64,000 bases of DNA. It comes from Erinaceus europaeus. Lineage: Eukaryota > Chordata > Mammalia > Eulipotyphla > Erinaceidae. The notes under the pieces are model-generated. The model saw only the letters and a list, made by a program, of their open reading frames with translations, searched no databases and was not told where the DNA came from. Positions within the stretch are counted from its first letter, which is position 1. The number at the start of each line of letters is the position of its first letter. The position numbers and the translations under genes are program-made. This document shows, one piece after another, positions 1 through 43,200 of the stretch. The stretch covers positions 116,493,064 through 116,557,063 of the forward strand of contig NC_080171.1 in NCBI RefSeq assembly GCF_950295315.1. The letters are read 5' to 3'.

Positions 1-106
1 ATCTCTTCTTTAGAGAGCTACCTAGGTAGATTTTTGGCCCATTTTTTTTTTTTTAGAGCTAGCTGTACCAGATATTAGCAAAATAGGTTAAAAAAACAAC
101 AACATT

Positions 107-379
107 GGAGTCAGGCAGTAGTGCAGCAGGTTAAGCGCATGTGGCACCAAGCTCAAGGACTGGTGTGAGGATCCTGGTTCGAGCCTCCAGCTCCCCACCT
201 GCAGGGGAGTCGCTTCACAGGCGGTGAAGCAGGTCTGCAGGTGTCTTTCTTGTCTTTCTCTCCCCCTCTCTGTCTTCCCTTCCTCTCTCCAATTCTCTCT
301 GTCCTATCCAACAACATCAATAACAACAACAATAAAAACAACAAGGTCAACAAAAGGGAAAATAAATAAATATAAAAAA
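107..379 (+). repeat. SINE A, full length
   Basis: Head ggagtcaggcagtagtgcag, box B-like ggttcgagcc, TC-rich middle, tail ending aataaataaa. Confidence 0.85.
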
Positions 380-417
380 CATGGTTCAATTATATGCTGT
401 CTACAAGAAACTCACTT

Positions 418-458
418 TATTCATTCATTCATTCATTCATTCATTCATTCATTCATTC
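418..458. repeat. (ATTC)n microsatellite
   Basis: About ten tandem attc units. Confidence 0.95.
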
Positions 459-487
459 AAATACTCAGTCTTTCCAAGGCCATGATC

Positions 488-657
488 TTTTTCTTATTTT
501 TTCTTTTCCTTCTCTCTTTCTTTCTCCTTCTCCTTCTATTTTTGACTTTAGTTGCTGAAAAAGAGAGAAGATACCCCAGAGAATCACTCTGGCTCATGAG
601 ATGACAACTGAGCTGAGGACCTCAGGTGTTCTAGCCACTGCACTACCTCCCAGGCCA
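488..657 (-). repeat. SINE, C-like, diverged
   Basis: Ends in the reversed head cactacctcccaggcc after a reversed TC-rich block (aaaaagagagaag). Confidence 0.5.
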
Positions 658-687
658 TGAAAGCTAACTCCCTCTGCCCCCCACTAA

Positions 688-865
688 TGTTACTGCTGGG
701 GCTTGATGCTTGTAAGATGAATCAATAGCTCCTGGTGGCCACCTGCAGGGGGGTTGCATCACAGGCGGTGAAGCAGGTCTGCAGGTGTTTCTTTCTCTCT
801 CTCCCTCTATCTTCCCCTCCTCTCTCAATTTCTCTCTGTCCTATCCAATACAATGTTAAAAAAAG
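688..865. repeat. Composite SINE fragments
   Basis: An inverted A-long tail (tactgctggggcttgatgc, 688-738) joins directly to the middle of a forward A element (acctgcaggggggttgc onward). This is a rearranged or chimeric insertion. Confidence 0.6.
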
Positions 866-868
866 GGG

Positions 869-1303
869 GGGTAGTCGAGCGGTGGCGCAGTGGGTTAAGC
901 GCAGGTGGCACAAAGCGCAGGGACCGGCTTAAGGATCCCGGTTCGAGCCCCCGGCTCCCCACCTGCAGGGGAGTCGCTTCACGGGCGGTGAAGCAGGTCT
1001 GCAGGTGTCTGTCTTTCTCTCCCCCTCTCTCTGTCTTCCCCTCCTCTCTCCATTTCTCTCTGTCCTATCCAACAACAAAGCAACGTCAACAATGGCAATA
1101 ATAATAACCGCAACGAGGCTGCAACAACTAGGGCAACAAAAAGGGGGAAAAATGGCCTCCAGGAGCGGTGGATTCATGGTGCAGGCACCGAGCCCAGCAA
1201 TAACCCTGGAGGAAAAAGAAAAAAAAAAAGGCCACCAGGAGCAGTGGATTCGTAGTAGTATACACACCAAGTCCCAGCAATAATCATGGAGGCCAAAAAA
1301 AAA
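869..1303 (+). repeat. SINE A-long with duplicated 3' block
   Basis: The A head is followed by two successive 3' blocks (caggagcggtggattcatgg and caggagcagtggattcgtag), each ending in an A-rich run. The tail block is therefore duplicated. Confidence 0.8.
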
Positions 1304-1529
1304 AAAAAGTGGACTTACAGATATGCAATAACATTGGTTTTTGTACTTTTCTTCATGTTTACTTGTTCAGGGATTTTTATTTTCTTTTGATTCTGTATCT
1401 TAAAGTTATCTGCTCTGGAGAAGGAGCTCTCATTAGAAAAACAGAAACCTCGAAGATGTTCTGCAAGTTGGAACTAATTGTAGCACCGGTGTCCATTCTG
1501 GGCCCCTCCCTTCCTCCCTTCATTCCCTT

Positions 1530-1729
1530 TCTTTCTATTTGTTTATTTATTTACTATTGGATAGAGACAGAGAAGTTGAGAGGGGTGGAGAGGAGATAGA
1601 GAGGGAGAGAGAAGAGATTCCTGTAGCCCTGCATCACCACTCATGAAGCTTCTCCCCTGTAGGTGGGGACCCTGGGTCCTGGAGCTCTGTAATATGTGTG
1701 CTTAACCAGGTGCGCCACCACCTGGCCCC
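1530..1729 (-). repeat. SINE B
   Basis: Begins ttatttatttactattggat and ends ccaggtgcgccaccacctgg, the reversed B head. Confidence 0.85.
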
Positions 1730-2423
1730 TGTATCGTTTTCAGTTACTTCTCCTTCTTCTCAGATTCCTGGAGGCGCCTCTCAGCTCAAGGCACCCCCGG
1801 GCTCTGCCTGGTTTCCTCCTCCTCCCATCACGGTCTGGACTCCTAACTATGCTGGAGCAAGGACGGGGGTCGCCTCTTGTCTCTTGTCTCCTGCTGGTAA
1901 CCGCCCTTTGTTGCTCAGTGTTTCAAAGTCTTGAGACTGCATTGCATGCATATTCCCCCCCAGGTGAGTCAAGCCCTGTTATTCCATTTTGCTGGGAGCA
2001 AAAGATTCTCTAACTGTGGGGGGAAATACTGCATAGTGTTACATGGTGTTGGCTTAGATGTAGTGTCAGTTTCTTGTAGCCGGCCATTTGGACTCTCTCT
2101 AGTAATTGTTACTGTGAACTGTTCTGTGTCCTCATGGGGGGGTGTATGTGTGCAGGCTTGTCTTCTGGGTATATTTCTATAAGTGGGAGGCATCTAGGTT
2201 AGAATATTTCACTGCACCTGACATTCTGGCAGGCATTGTGAAATTTCCTTTCATAGACTTGCACCATTCTGTGTGCCCAATACTTACATCTGGGTGACTA
2301 GAGAAAATTCTGAATTTTTGCCACTGAAGCAGGTAAGAAATTTCACTAATGTCTGTCCTACTTTTTCCCCTCTGCATACATGTGAATGAATCTTTTTTTT
2401 TTTTTCCTTTAAGATCTTCTTTT

Positions 2424-2715
2424 GGGAGTCGGGTGGTAGCGCAGTGGGTTAAGCACATATGGCGTGAAGTGCAAGGACTGGTGTAGGGATCCCGGTTCAA
2501 GCCTCCAGCTCTCCATTTGCAGGGGAGTCGCTTCATAGGCGGTGAAGCAGGTCTGGTCTGTAGGTGTCTATCTTTCTCTCCCCCTCTTTGTCTTCCTCTC
2601 ATCTCTCCATTTCTCTCTGTCCTATCTAACAAAGATGACATCAAGAACAACAACAATAATAACTACAACAATAAAAAGGGTAACAAAAGGGAAAATAAAT
2701 AACTAATTTTTAAAA
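2424..2715 (+). repeat. SINE A with TSD
   Basis: Flanked by atcttctttt at 2414-2423 and 2716-2725. Part of a SINE nest. Confidence 0.85.
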
Positions 2716-2730
2716 ATCTTCTTTTTACAA

Positions 2731-2930
2731 AATTATCTTTATTTATTCATTGGGTAGAGATAGCCAGAAATCGAGAAGGAAGTGGATGATAGGGAGACAG
2801 ACAGACAACTGCAACACTGCTTCACCACTCACAAAGCTTTTCCCCTGCTGAGGGAACTGGGAGCTCAAAGCTGGGCCCTTCCTTGCTCATTGTAACATGT
2901 CACTCAACCGGTGTGCCACCACCTGGCCCC
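2731..2930 (-). repeat. SINE B
   Basis: Reversed B ending gtgccaccacctggcccc, next to another B insertion. Confidence 0.8.
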
Positions 2931-2945
2931 TATGTGAATAAATTT

Positions 2946-3450
2946 ATTTTTATGATTATCTTCATTTATTGGATTGAGACAGAAATTGAGAAGAGGGAGT
3001 TGAGCGGTAGTACAGCAGGTTAAGTGCAGGTGGCTCAAATTGCAAGGACCCGTGTAAGGATCCTGGTTCAAGCCCCCGGCTCCCCACCTGCAGGGAAGTC
3101 ACTTCACAGGCAGTGAAGCAGGTCTGCAGGTGTCTCTCATTCTCTCCCCCTCTCTGTCTTCCCCTCCTCTCTCCATTTCTCTCTGTCCTATCTAACAATG
3201 ATGACATCAATAACAATAACTACAATAAAAAAACAAGGGCAACAAAAGGGAATAAATAAATAAATAAATATTTAAAAAAGAAATTGAGAAGAAAGGGAGT
3301 GATAGACAGGGAGAGAGACAGAGAGGCACCTGCAGCACTGCTTCACCATTTACAAAGGTTTCGCCCTGCAGGTGGGGACCAGGAGCTCGAACCTGGATCC
3401 TTGTGCATTGTAACGTGTGCGCTCAACCATGTGTGACACTACCTGGCCCC
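2946..3450 (-). repeat. SINE B split by a younger SINE A
   Basis: The whole unit is flanked by tatgtgaataaattt at 2931-2945 and 3451-3465. Its body is interrupted at 2993 by SINE A. Confidence 0.85.
2994..3278 (+). repeat. SINE A inserted inside SINE B
   Basis: Flanked by agaaattgagaag at 2981-2993 and 3279-3291, a 13-base TSD made from the B element it entered. Confidence 0.9.
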
Positions 3451-3689
3451 TATGTGAATAAATTTCTAATACCATCTTGCACCAAATGTTCAGATCCTGA
3501 TTTTCCTATTTCTCCTTATCGACAGCACTGGCTAGTACTTATATCATGCTTCCAATGGGCGGCGCTAGTAGACAGCGCAGACATGTAAGGCTTAGGCCTG
3601 AATTCCTTTATTCCACAGTCTTGGCAGATGTGCAGTCTCTGTTGCCTGGAGAACTCTTAAGAAAACTGGCTTTTTTGGAAAGACATCTG

Positions 3690-3788
3690 GAGCTAGGGAG
3701 ATATCAAAATGGTTATGCAGAAAGACTTGCATGCTCTGAAGTCCCAGGTTTAATCCCTGACAGCATCATAAACCAGAACAGAGCAGTG
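3690..3788 (+). repeat. SINE D
   Basis: Core aatggttatgcagaaagac with the box B-like segment cccaggtttaatccctg. It runs into a purine-rich tract. Confidence 0.7.
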
Positions 3789-3935
3789 GGAGGAGGAGGC
3801 GGAGGAGGAGGAGAAGGGGAAGGGGGAGGAGGGGAAGGGAAAGGGGAAGGAAGGGAAGAGGAGGAGGGGAAGGGGAGAAAGAAGAGGAGGGGGGAGGGGG
3901 AGGAGGAAGAGGGAGAGGAGAAGGAATGGCTGGGA
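3786..3935. repeat. (GGA)n / (GGGGAA)n purine tract
   Basis: About 150 bases of almost pure G/A on the + strand, which produces spurious Pro/Ser-rich and Glu/Gly-rich reading frames. Confidence 0.9.
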
Positions 3936-4005
3936 GCAGGGAGCTGGGGCAGTCGCCAATGGGCCAAGCTGGAATCAGCACCAGCCCTTTAAGGATTCCA
4001 CTTGG

Positions 4006-4121
4006 GTGGTCCGGGAGGTCGAGCAGTGGCTAAGGCCAGACTCTCAAGCATGAGGACTGAGTTGGATCCCTGGCAGCACATGTACCAGAGTGATGTCTGG
4101 TTCTTTCACTTCTGTCTTTCT
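4006..4121 (+). repeat. SINE C
   Basis: Head ggtccgggaggtcgagcagt and internal gtaccagagtgatgtctggt. Confidence 0.8.
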
Positions 4122-4127
4122 TGCACT

Positions 4128-5200
4128 TGGCTCACTGGCACTGCTTTCCTAGGACTTAGGGGTGTATGCTTTGGCATCTTCGGAGTCTGGGAGATGTCCG
4201 ATACTGAGTGGACGCTCCCTAAAATTATTGCCTGGTGACTCACGGGGGAAGTGACTGCCCAGAAGGGTCTCAGGTAAAGGTCACCGGCCTGGGGCATCTC
4301 TCCGGGTTCCTGCATGGCACCCCCCCCCCAGACTGGTGCTTCCCCCTATGGGGCCCAGCTTTACAGCCTCCGCTCCTCTCCTTCTGTCCCACCCAGCGCC
4401 TCTGCAAGGACTCACACGTTCCTCCTGTGAGAAACAGCCCAGTTGGTTGTAGCCTTTTCACTGACATCTATCAATCCAGTCTGACTCCAGACCCATGACT
4501 TTCCATGTCTCCGTGACGACAACCATGCCTTGTTTTCCTTCAAAGTTAGCTTAGAATTCCCAGCCCCTTCCTCAATCTGTCTTTCCCAGTAGAGCCACAT
4601 TGTCCTGGCCAGAATCCCCTTCCTTGCACTTCCTGTCCCACTATAGTCCCCCATCCCCTTTTCCTGAATGTGGTTTGATTGTGAGCCAATTCCCTCTCAC
4701 CGAAGGGGAAGAGGACAGTTTGTTCCCATGTCCAGTAAAAAAAAAAAAAAAAAAAAAAAAGCACAAAGTGCAAGGACCTGCGTAAGGATCTGTTTTCAAG
4801 TCCCCGCTCCCCACCTGCAGGCGGTGAAGCAGGTCTGCAGGTGTCTGTCTTTCTCTCCCCCTCTCTGTCTTCCCCTCCTCTCTCCATTTCTCTCTGTCCT
4901 GTCCAACAACAACGACGTCAATAACCACAACAATGTTAAACAAGGGCAACAAAAGGGAAAATAAATAAATATATTTTTTAAAAAGATTGCACTTGGCCCA
5001 CTGGCATTGCTTTCCTAGGACTTAGGGGTGTATATATGATGTCCAGTAATGTATAAAAAGGCTCTGAAGATTGCCTTTGGTGTGCTTGCTGGTTTATACC
5101 CTTGCACCCTTATATAAGTAAATCTTTTGCTTTGCTCATGACTCTCGGTGTCTTAGTCCTTGTTTTAAGGCATAGACAGAGTACGTTTTGCACTAGTTCC
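4128..5200 (+). repeat. LTR-like remnant with an internal direct repeat
   Basis: A 47-base segment at about 4128-4174 (cctaggacttaggggtgtat inside) recurs at 4987-5033 with two or three differences. The right copy leads into tataaaaagg (5051), cttatataagtaaatc and gactctcggtgtctt, the order of a retroviral-type LTR promoter and poly(A) region. Classification is uncertain and no internal viral gene was seen. Confidence 0.35.
4737..4985 (+). repeat. SINE A, 5' truncated
   Basis: An A-run replaces the head. The element starts at gcacaaagtgcaaggacc and ends aataaataaatat. Confidence 0.75.
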
Positions 5201-5221
5201 CACACTCCAAACTAGACGTTT

Positions 5222-5398
5222 TAATTATTATTATCTTTATTTATTGTATAGAGGGTAGGGGGAGATAGGGAGAGAGGAAGAGAGACACCTGCTGCCCTGC
5301 TTCACCACTCATGAAGCTTTCTCCGTGCAGGTGGGGACCAGGGGCTCGAACTCAGTTCCATGCACTTTGTAACACGTGCGCTCCACCGAGTGCGCCAC
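5222..5398 (-). repeat. SINE B at the edge of the CpG island
   Basis: Reversed B whose head (gagtgcgccaccacc) merges with the GC boxes of the AFG3L2 promoter. Confidence 0.75.
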
Positions 5399-5721
5399 CA
5401 CCCCGCCCCGCCCCGCCCCGCCCCTTAAACCCTCCACGTCCAGTTCTGGTCGGGAGGGGGCGCTGCGCAGCGGCGCGCCCGAGGGCCCGCCCCTTAGCTT
5501 ACGTCAGCACGCAGGGGGCGGGGCCGTGCCGTTAGGAGCCGCGCGCGCACGCGCACGCGCGTCAAGAACGTGGGTTCGCCGCTGTGCCTCGGGCTCGCAG
5601 CGCAGGATCGCCGCCCGCTGCTCCGAACTATCCGGCGGCCCGTGTCAGCCCGTCGCCGGCCGCCCGCCGCAGAGCCGCGCCTGCGCAGCGCCGCCGGCCC
5701 GAGCAGGCCGCGCGGGCGGTC

Positions 5722-38026
<32,305 letters not shown>

Positions 38027-38580
38027 CTTGTCACATTGTGGTTCCACTTTGCATATTTTTTCAACTCTGGCATTGTTAAAAGAATGAAAGCTGGTTAAGT
38101 TGATCTAAACCAGTGGCTGACCTAGTTGAAATGGTGGGAAGCCTCAGAAGTCACAGTGAGTGGCAGGGTGACTTTGCTAAGATGTCAGTGGAGAGAACAC
38201 ACCTCCCAGCCGAGGCTAGGAGAGGGGTGGGCCACCCGCTGCTCCTGGCTGCAGGCCAGTCAAGCTGCGTGTCTGTCGCGTCAGGGTTGAGAATCTGTGA
38301 GGACTACTCCAGGTGGAGAGGTGTGACTTCTCCCTTCCTCCCACCTACTCTTCATTCCTGTTTTCTTTCAGAGCTGCCTTGCAGACAGACTCTGAAGTGA
38401 AGTTGGAGTCCTGATAATATTTTAATCTGACCTAATACTTTAAAGATTGAACCCAAAAATCACATGTTGCTGTTTAAACAGAATGGTTTTCTACAGAGAG
38501 CTGTAACATATTTAAAAACATGAATGTATTATGTAAATATAGCTTCTTTACATCAGAAATAAACACTGGACTTTTTTCTT
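38027..38580 (+). other. AFG3L2: AFG3L2 3' UTR
   Basis: About 550 bases lie between the TAG and the end inferred from the poly(A) signal at 38558. No SINE is recognisable inside, unlike the TUBB6 3' UTR. Confidence 0.75.
38558..38563 (+). terminator. AFG3L2: AFG3L2 poly(A) signal AATAAA
   Basis: This is a canonical AATAAA about 530 bases after the stop. A T-rich stretch (cttttttctt) follows within 20 bases, consistent with a downstream cleavage element. Confidence 0.75.
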
Positions 38581-38629
38581 GTGAATACACAGAAGGTCAC
38601 TGTTTATCATCAGGACACCTTCCCTTTAG

Positions 38630-38832
38630 GAAACACAGTGGAGGTGTGTACCTTGCTGAGCACACATGTTAAAACACACAAGGACTGGGTTCAAGCCCCT
38701 GGCCTCCATCTGCAGGGGGGAAGCCTCAGGGCTGGTAAGGCAGTGCTGCAGGTGTCACTCTGCATAGCTTCCCCTTCCCTCTTGTTTTCTCTATCGCTAT
38801 CCAGTAAATAGTAAAATAAAAAATAAAAATGA
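38630..38832 (+). repeat. SINE B
   Basis: gtgtaccttgctgagcacac head, tail ccagtaaatagtaaaataaa. Begins just past the AFG3L2 poly(A) region. Confidence 0.75.
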
Positions 38833-38842
38833 AAAACATCTC

Positions 38843-38990
38843 AGGTGGCCTGGGAGGTGGCGCAGTGGATAAAGCACTGGACAAGCATGAGGTCCCAAGT
38901 TCAATCCCTGGCAACACACATACCAGAGTGATGTCTGGTTCTTTTTCTCTCTCCTCCTGTCTTTCTGAATCTCTCTCTCACCAACCTTCT
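38843..38990 (+). repeat. SINE C
   Basis: Head ggtggcctgggaggtggcgc and taccagagtgatgtctggtt. Confidence 0.85.
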
Positions 38991-39091
38991 CTCCTGTATT
39001 TATTGTCAGTAGTCACCCCTTCTTACCCTTTGCTCCACTTCCTGAGGTTTCGGTCATTCAAAAGTATTACTTTACATAGAGTAAGATATAT

Positions 39092-39274
39092 TTTTAAAAT
39101 ACTCTTATTTATTATTGGATAGAGACAGAAATTGAGGAGAGGGAGAGAGACACCTGCAGCCCTGCTTCACCACTTGTGAAGCTTTCCCCCTGTAAGTGGG
39201 GACCAGGGGCTTGAACCTACATCCTTGCTCATTGTGATGTGTGTGCTTAACCAGGTGCGCCACCACCTGGCCCC
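39092..39274 (-). repeat. SINE B, first of a pair
   Basis: Bounded by gtaagatatattttt (39080) and ctaagatatttttt (39275). Confidence 0.8.
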
Positions 39275-39286
39275 TAAGATATTTTT

Positions 39287-39471
39287 TTTATCTTTAAAAT
39301 TACATTTATTTATTTATTGGATAGAGACAGCCAGAAATAAAGAGGGAAGGGAGAGGGAGAAAGACAGACACCTGCAGCCCAGCTTCACTGTGACGTTTAC
39401 CCCCTGCAGCTGGGTACTAGGGTCTTGAAGCTGGGTCCTTGTGCATGGTAATGTGTGCTCACCTGCCGCCT
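39287..39471 (-). repeat. SINE B, second of a pair
   Basis: Bounded by ctaagatatttttt (39275) and gtaagatattttg (39474), so it used the same target as its neighbour. Confidence 0.8.
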
Positions 39472-39877
39472 GAAGTAAGATATTTTGAGAGAGAGACCAC
39501 ACTCACATTACTTCTTATAGTTGTATTTTTATTGTTGTTAATCTCCTATTGTGTCTGATTTGTAACCTAAACTTTACATAGGCTTACATGCATAGACAAA
39601 CATGGTATTATATCGGGCTTGGTACTATCTCCATTTCCTGATATCCACTGGGAATCTTGGAGCATGTTCCTTGGAGGGGCACTGCTGTCCTGTGATAAGA
39701 CAGGGTGGGGGGAGAGGACATCTATATCTAGTCAAAGCCTGCAATATTGCAAACCGAGAGCAGAACATCAAATGGCACAAGGAAGTTTTTAGTGCCACTG
39801 TTTGGACTTGGAGATACCATTTATTTTTGCAGTTTTTATTTTTCCTGACAGTATATAAATACATCTACATATTAGTG

Positions 39878-39985
39878 GTGGGGTGGAACATACTTTGATA
39901 CGTGGCTCCAGAGATCCCAGGTTCAATCACTGGCACCATGATAAGCCAGAGCTAAGTAGACCTCTTATAAAATAAAAAAAAGAAA
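39878..39985 (+). repeat. SINE D, 5' damaged
   Basis: cccaggttcaatcactggca and ataagccagagctaagtaga. The following 39990-41110 shows no clear repeat or gene. Confidence 0.55.
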
Positions 39986-41112
39986 GAAAAAGAAAAAACA
40001 AAACCAGAATGGAATGGCACCCTGAGCAGCACTAGGCCCAAGGGGTTCCATCTTGGGGCCCCTTCCCTGAGTGGCCGAGATACTAGGATCCATTCCCCCG
40101 CCCACGGAAGCAGCTGTTAGCACTACAGTGACTGTTACAAGACCATGGCCACTCCTGCACTGACACCCACACTTGTATTTCAGCTCCTGCACTGTGACCT
40201 TACAGACCAACGCAATCACTGCTTCCTTTGTCCGAGGGTGCTTGTGGGAGACAGGTCTGTAAAGAACGCTTGCAAGGCTGCAGGATTCCTCTGGCCATTT
40301 GTTTTCAGTGTATTTATTCTCCACATAGCAACAGACGACAAGATGTCCTGCCACCTTAGCCTCGTAGCTCTCCTAGAAGTGCCAGGCCTCCTGGATAGAA
40401 CGGAACAGGTGGTACCAAGCACCGGTGAGTCACCTGATTCAGTAAGAAGAGTAACAAGTCTGCATGAAGTTGGCAAGGACGGTAGCCCACTTTCACCCCC
40501 GCAGTTAGTTCTGTGAGGCAGGCTACACTCACACAGACACTTCAGACCTGGAACAGCTACTGTGGTCAGTACTTAGCAGCTTCCTCTCTGCCAGGGAGAA
40601 CAGCACAGCAGCACTTGTGGGGCAGGTGAGCAAACCCCAGTGTGAGCTAAACAGAGCCTGGCTCCCAGCTGGCACTGACTCTTCCCAAGTCAGTCAAACG
40701 CAACATGTATCTCCAGGCTATGTGTGAATGCTATGATAACTGTATAACAAGTTTGGATTTCTGAAGAAGAAAAAAAATGGTTCACCCCCATTTGTGTAAA
40801 GCTGTCTCTGTCCCAGGCTGGGTTGGCACAGACTAAAAGCAGTGACTGGTGTGAGCCATGGCATGAGGGCTTGGGTGTTCTCTCAGACGGGCTGGGTTAG
40901 ATAGTGGGGTGACTGGGGTCTCAGTGATGTTCTGCTTTTACACAGAGACTGAAGAGACACTGGGTCACCCTGACAGGAGGAACTGGGGTCTCCCCACTTG
41001 AGAGGTAAAGCGTAGGGTTGGGAACTAGCATTTGTATGTTCCCGTTTGCACTGACAGGGCCTCATGCATGCAAAAGGCCACTGTTCCTGGGCCAACTTAA
41101 AAAACAAAAATT

Positions 41113-41410
41113 CTGGGAGTCGAGCTGGAGCGCAGCAGGTTAAGGGCAGGTGGCGCAAAGCACAAGGACCGATGTAAGGATCCTGGTTTGAGCTCCGGCT
41201 CCCCACCTGCAGGGCCGGTGTAAGGATCCTGGTTTGAGCCCCGGCTCCCCACCTGCAGGGGAGTCTCTTCACAGGCGGTGAAGCAGGTCTGCTCCTCTCT
41301 GTCTTCCCCATCTCTATTTCTGTCCAACAATGATGACAACAATAATAATAATTTCAATAATAAAAAACAAGGGCAACAAAAGGGAATAAATAAAAATTAA
41401 AAAAAAATTA
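41113..41410 (+). repeat. SINE A with duplicated box B segment
   Basis: A 46-base stretch containing aaggatcctggtttgagc is tandemly duplicated (41169-41214 and 41215-41260). Confidence 0.85.
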
Positions 41411-41545
41411 TTACAGGTAGACCACAGCATTGCTCCACCCTTGAAAGCTTCCCCTTAGTGCCAATTCCATGGCACCCCCATGTGGTGTTGGGATTTGAAC
41501 CTGGACCTTTAAGCTTGGTAAGGTTCATGCTCTACAAGGTGAACT
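41411..41545 (-). repeat. SINE E, interrupted at its head
   Basis: gttgggatttgaacctggac; the target of the next SINE lies in its reversed head. Confidence 0.5.
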
Positions 41546-41548
41546 ATC

Positions 41549-41921
41549 GGGGGTCGGGCGGTGGCGCAGTGGGTTAAGCGCACGTGGCGCAAAGCGTAGG
41601 GACTGGCGTAAGGATCCCGGTTCAAGCCCCCGGCTCCCCACCTGCAGGGGAGTCGCTTCACAAGCGGTGAAGCAGGTCTGCAGGTGTCTATCTTTCTCTC
41701 CCCCTCTCTCTCTCTGTCTTCCCCTCCTCTCTCCATTTCTCTCTGTCCTATCCAACAACAAAGCAACTCAACAATGGCAATAATAACCACAATGAAACGG
41801 CAACAAAAAGGTGGAAAAATGGCCTCCAGGAGCGTGGATTCATGGTGCAGGCACTAAGCCCAGCAATAACCGTGGAGGGAAAAAAAAAAAAAAATCCTCT
41901 TGGAGGAAAAAAAAAAAAAAA
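41549..41921 (+). repeat. SINE A-long with TSD
   Basis: Flanked by the 15-base acaaggtgaactatc at 41534-41548 and 41922-41936. Carries the complete long 3' block and two A-runs. Confidence 0.92.
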
Positions 41922-41972
41922 ACAAGGTGAACTATCTTCCAGCCCCATGTATCCCCCCATTTAGAAGTTCCA

Positions 41973-42184
41973 TGCTGGGAGTCAGGCGGTAGAACAATGG
42001 GTTAAGCGCATATGGTGTGAAGCACAAGGACCAGCTTAAGGATCTCGGTTCGAGCCCCCGGTTCCCATCTGCAAGAAATCTTCACAGTTCTGCAGGTGTT
42101 TATTTCTCTCCCTCTCTGTCTTCCCCTCCTCTCTCCATTTCTCTCTGTCCTAACAACGATGACACCACCAACAATAAAATTTAA
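41973..42184 (+). repeat. SINE A with TSD
   Basis: Short target repeat agttccatgc on each side (about 41964 and 42187). Confidence 0.8.
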
Positions 42185-42221
42185 AAAGTTCCATGCCATT
42201 TATTTTGTATGTGTATATATT

Positions 42222-42495
42222 TTTTCTTTGCCTCCAGGGTTATCTCTGGGGCTCGGTGCGGACACTACGAATCCATGCTCCTGGAGGTCATTTTTTCAAT
42301 TTTATTGGGTAGGACGGAGAGAAATTGAGAGAAGAGGGGGAGATAGAGGAAAGACACTCACAGACCTGCTTCATTCACCACTTATAAAGTGTCCCCCCTG
42401 CAGGTGGGAAACCAGGGGCTTGAACCCAGATCCTTGAACGGGTCCTTATGCTTAGTACTATGTGCGCTTAGCCAGGTGCACCACTGCCCAGCCTC
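42222..42495 (-). repeat. SINE A-long
   Basis: ccagggttatctctggggct, aatccatgctcctggagg, ending caccactgcccagcc. Confidence 0.8.
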
Positions 42496-42552
42496 CTCCA
42501 TGCCCTTTATTTTTTACATTAAAAGCAGCCACATGTAGGACAGAGAACCAGG

Positions 42553-42745
42553 GCGGCCAGTGTTGATGTGCCAGGTTAAATTCACATAGTACAAAGCACA
42601 AGGACCCGAGTAAGGATCCTGGTTCGAGCCCCCGGCTCCCCACCTGCAGGGGGTTGCTTCACAGTGGGTAAAGCAGGTCTACAGGTGTCTTTCTCCTCTA
42701 TCTTCCCTTTCTCAATTTCTCTCTCCTAACCAATAAAAAGGAGAA
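42553..42745 (+). repeat. SINE A, short tail
   Basis: Head cggccagtgttgatgtgcca is diverged; box B ggttcgagcccccggctccc is intact. Confidence 0.75.
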
Positions 42746-42874
42746 ATAACCAGAAACACTAGTGAACAGTGTTGTCTGCCAATTACTAGGAAAAGGAGCC
42801 TAACTGTGCTCTGTGGAGTTTAAAAATGACTAGCAAAGCTGTGGCTATTTATAGAAACCAGAAAGTGATTTTTT

Positions 42875-43200
42875 TTTTTTTTTTTTTTTTGTCTCCAGGG
42901 TTATTGCTGGGATGCGGTGCCTGCACCACGAATCCACCGCTCCTGGAGAGTTGCCCTGGTTGTTTTATCATTATTACCATTGCTGTTGTTGATGTCGTTG
43001 TTGGGTAGGACAGAGAGAAATGGAAAGGGGAAGGGAAGACAGAGGGGGAGAGAAAGACACCTGCAGACCTGCTTCACCGCCTGTGAAGCGACTCCTCTGC
43101 GGGTGGGGAGCCGGGGGCTCGAACCGGGATCCTTACACCAGTCCTTGCGCTTTGTGCCACGTGCTGCACTACTTAACCTGCTGCACTACTGCCCCACCCC
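42875..43200 (-). repeat. SINE A-long with TSD
   Basis: Flanked by ccagaaagtgattttt at about 42858 and 43201. Confidence 0.85.

Noticed and set aside
153..604. Many 60-130 codon frames reading SLSFSPPLCLPLLSPFLSVL or the reverse
   Set aside because: These are translations of the SINE TC block, repeated throughout the window in both orientations.
3546..3992. 148-codon Glu/Gly-rich open frame
   Set aside because: It runs through the GGA purine tract and a SINE D; no conserved protein text.
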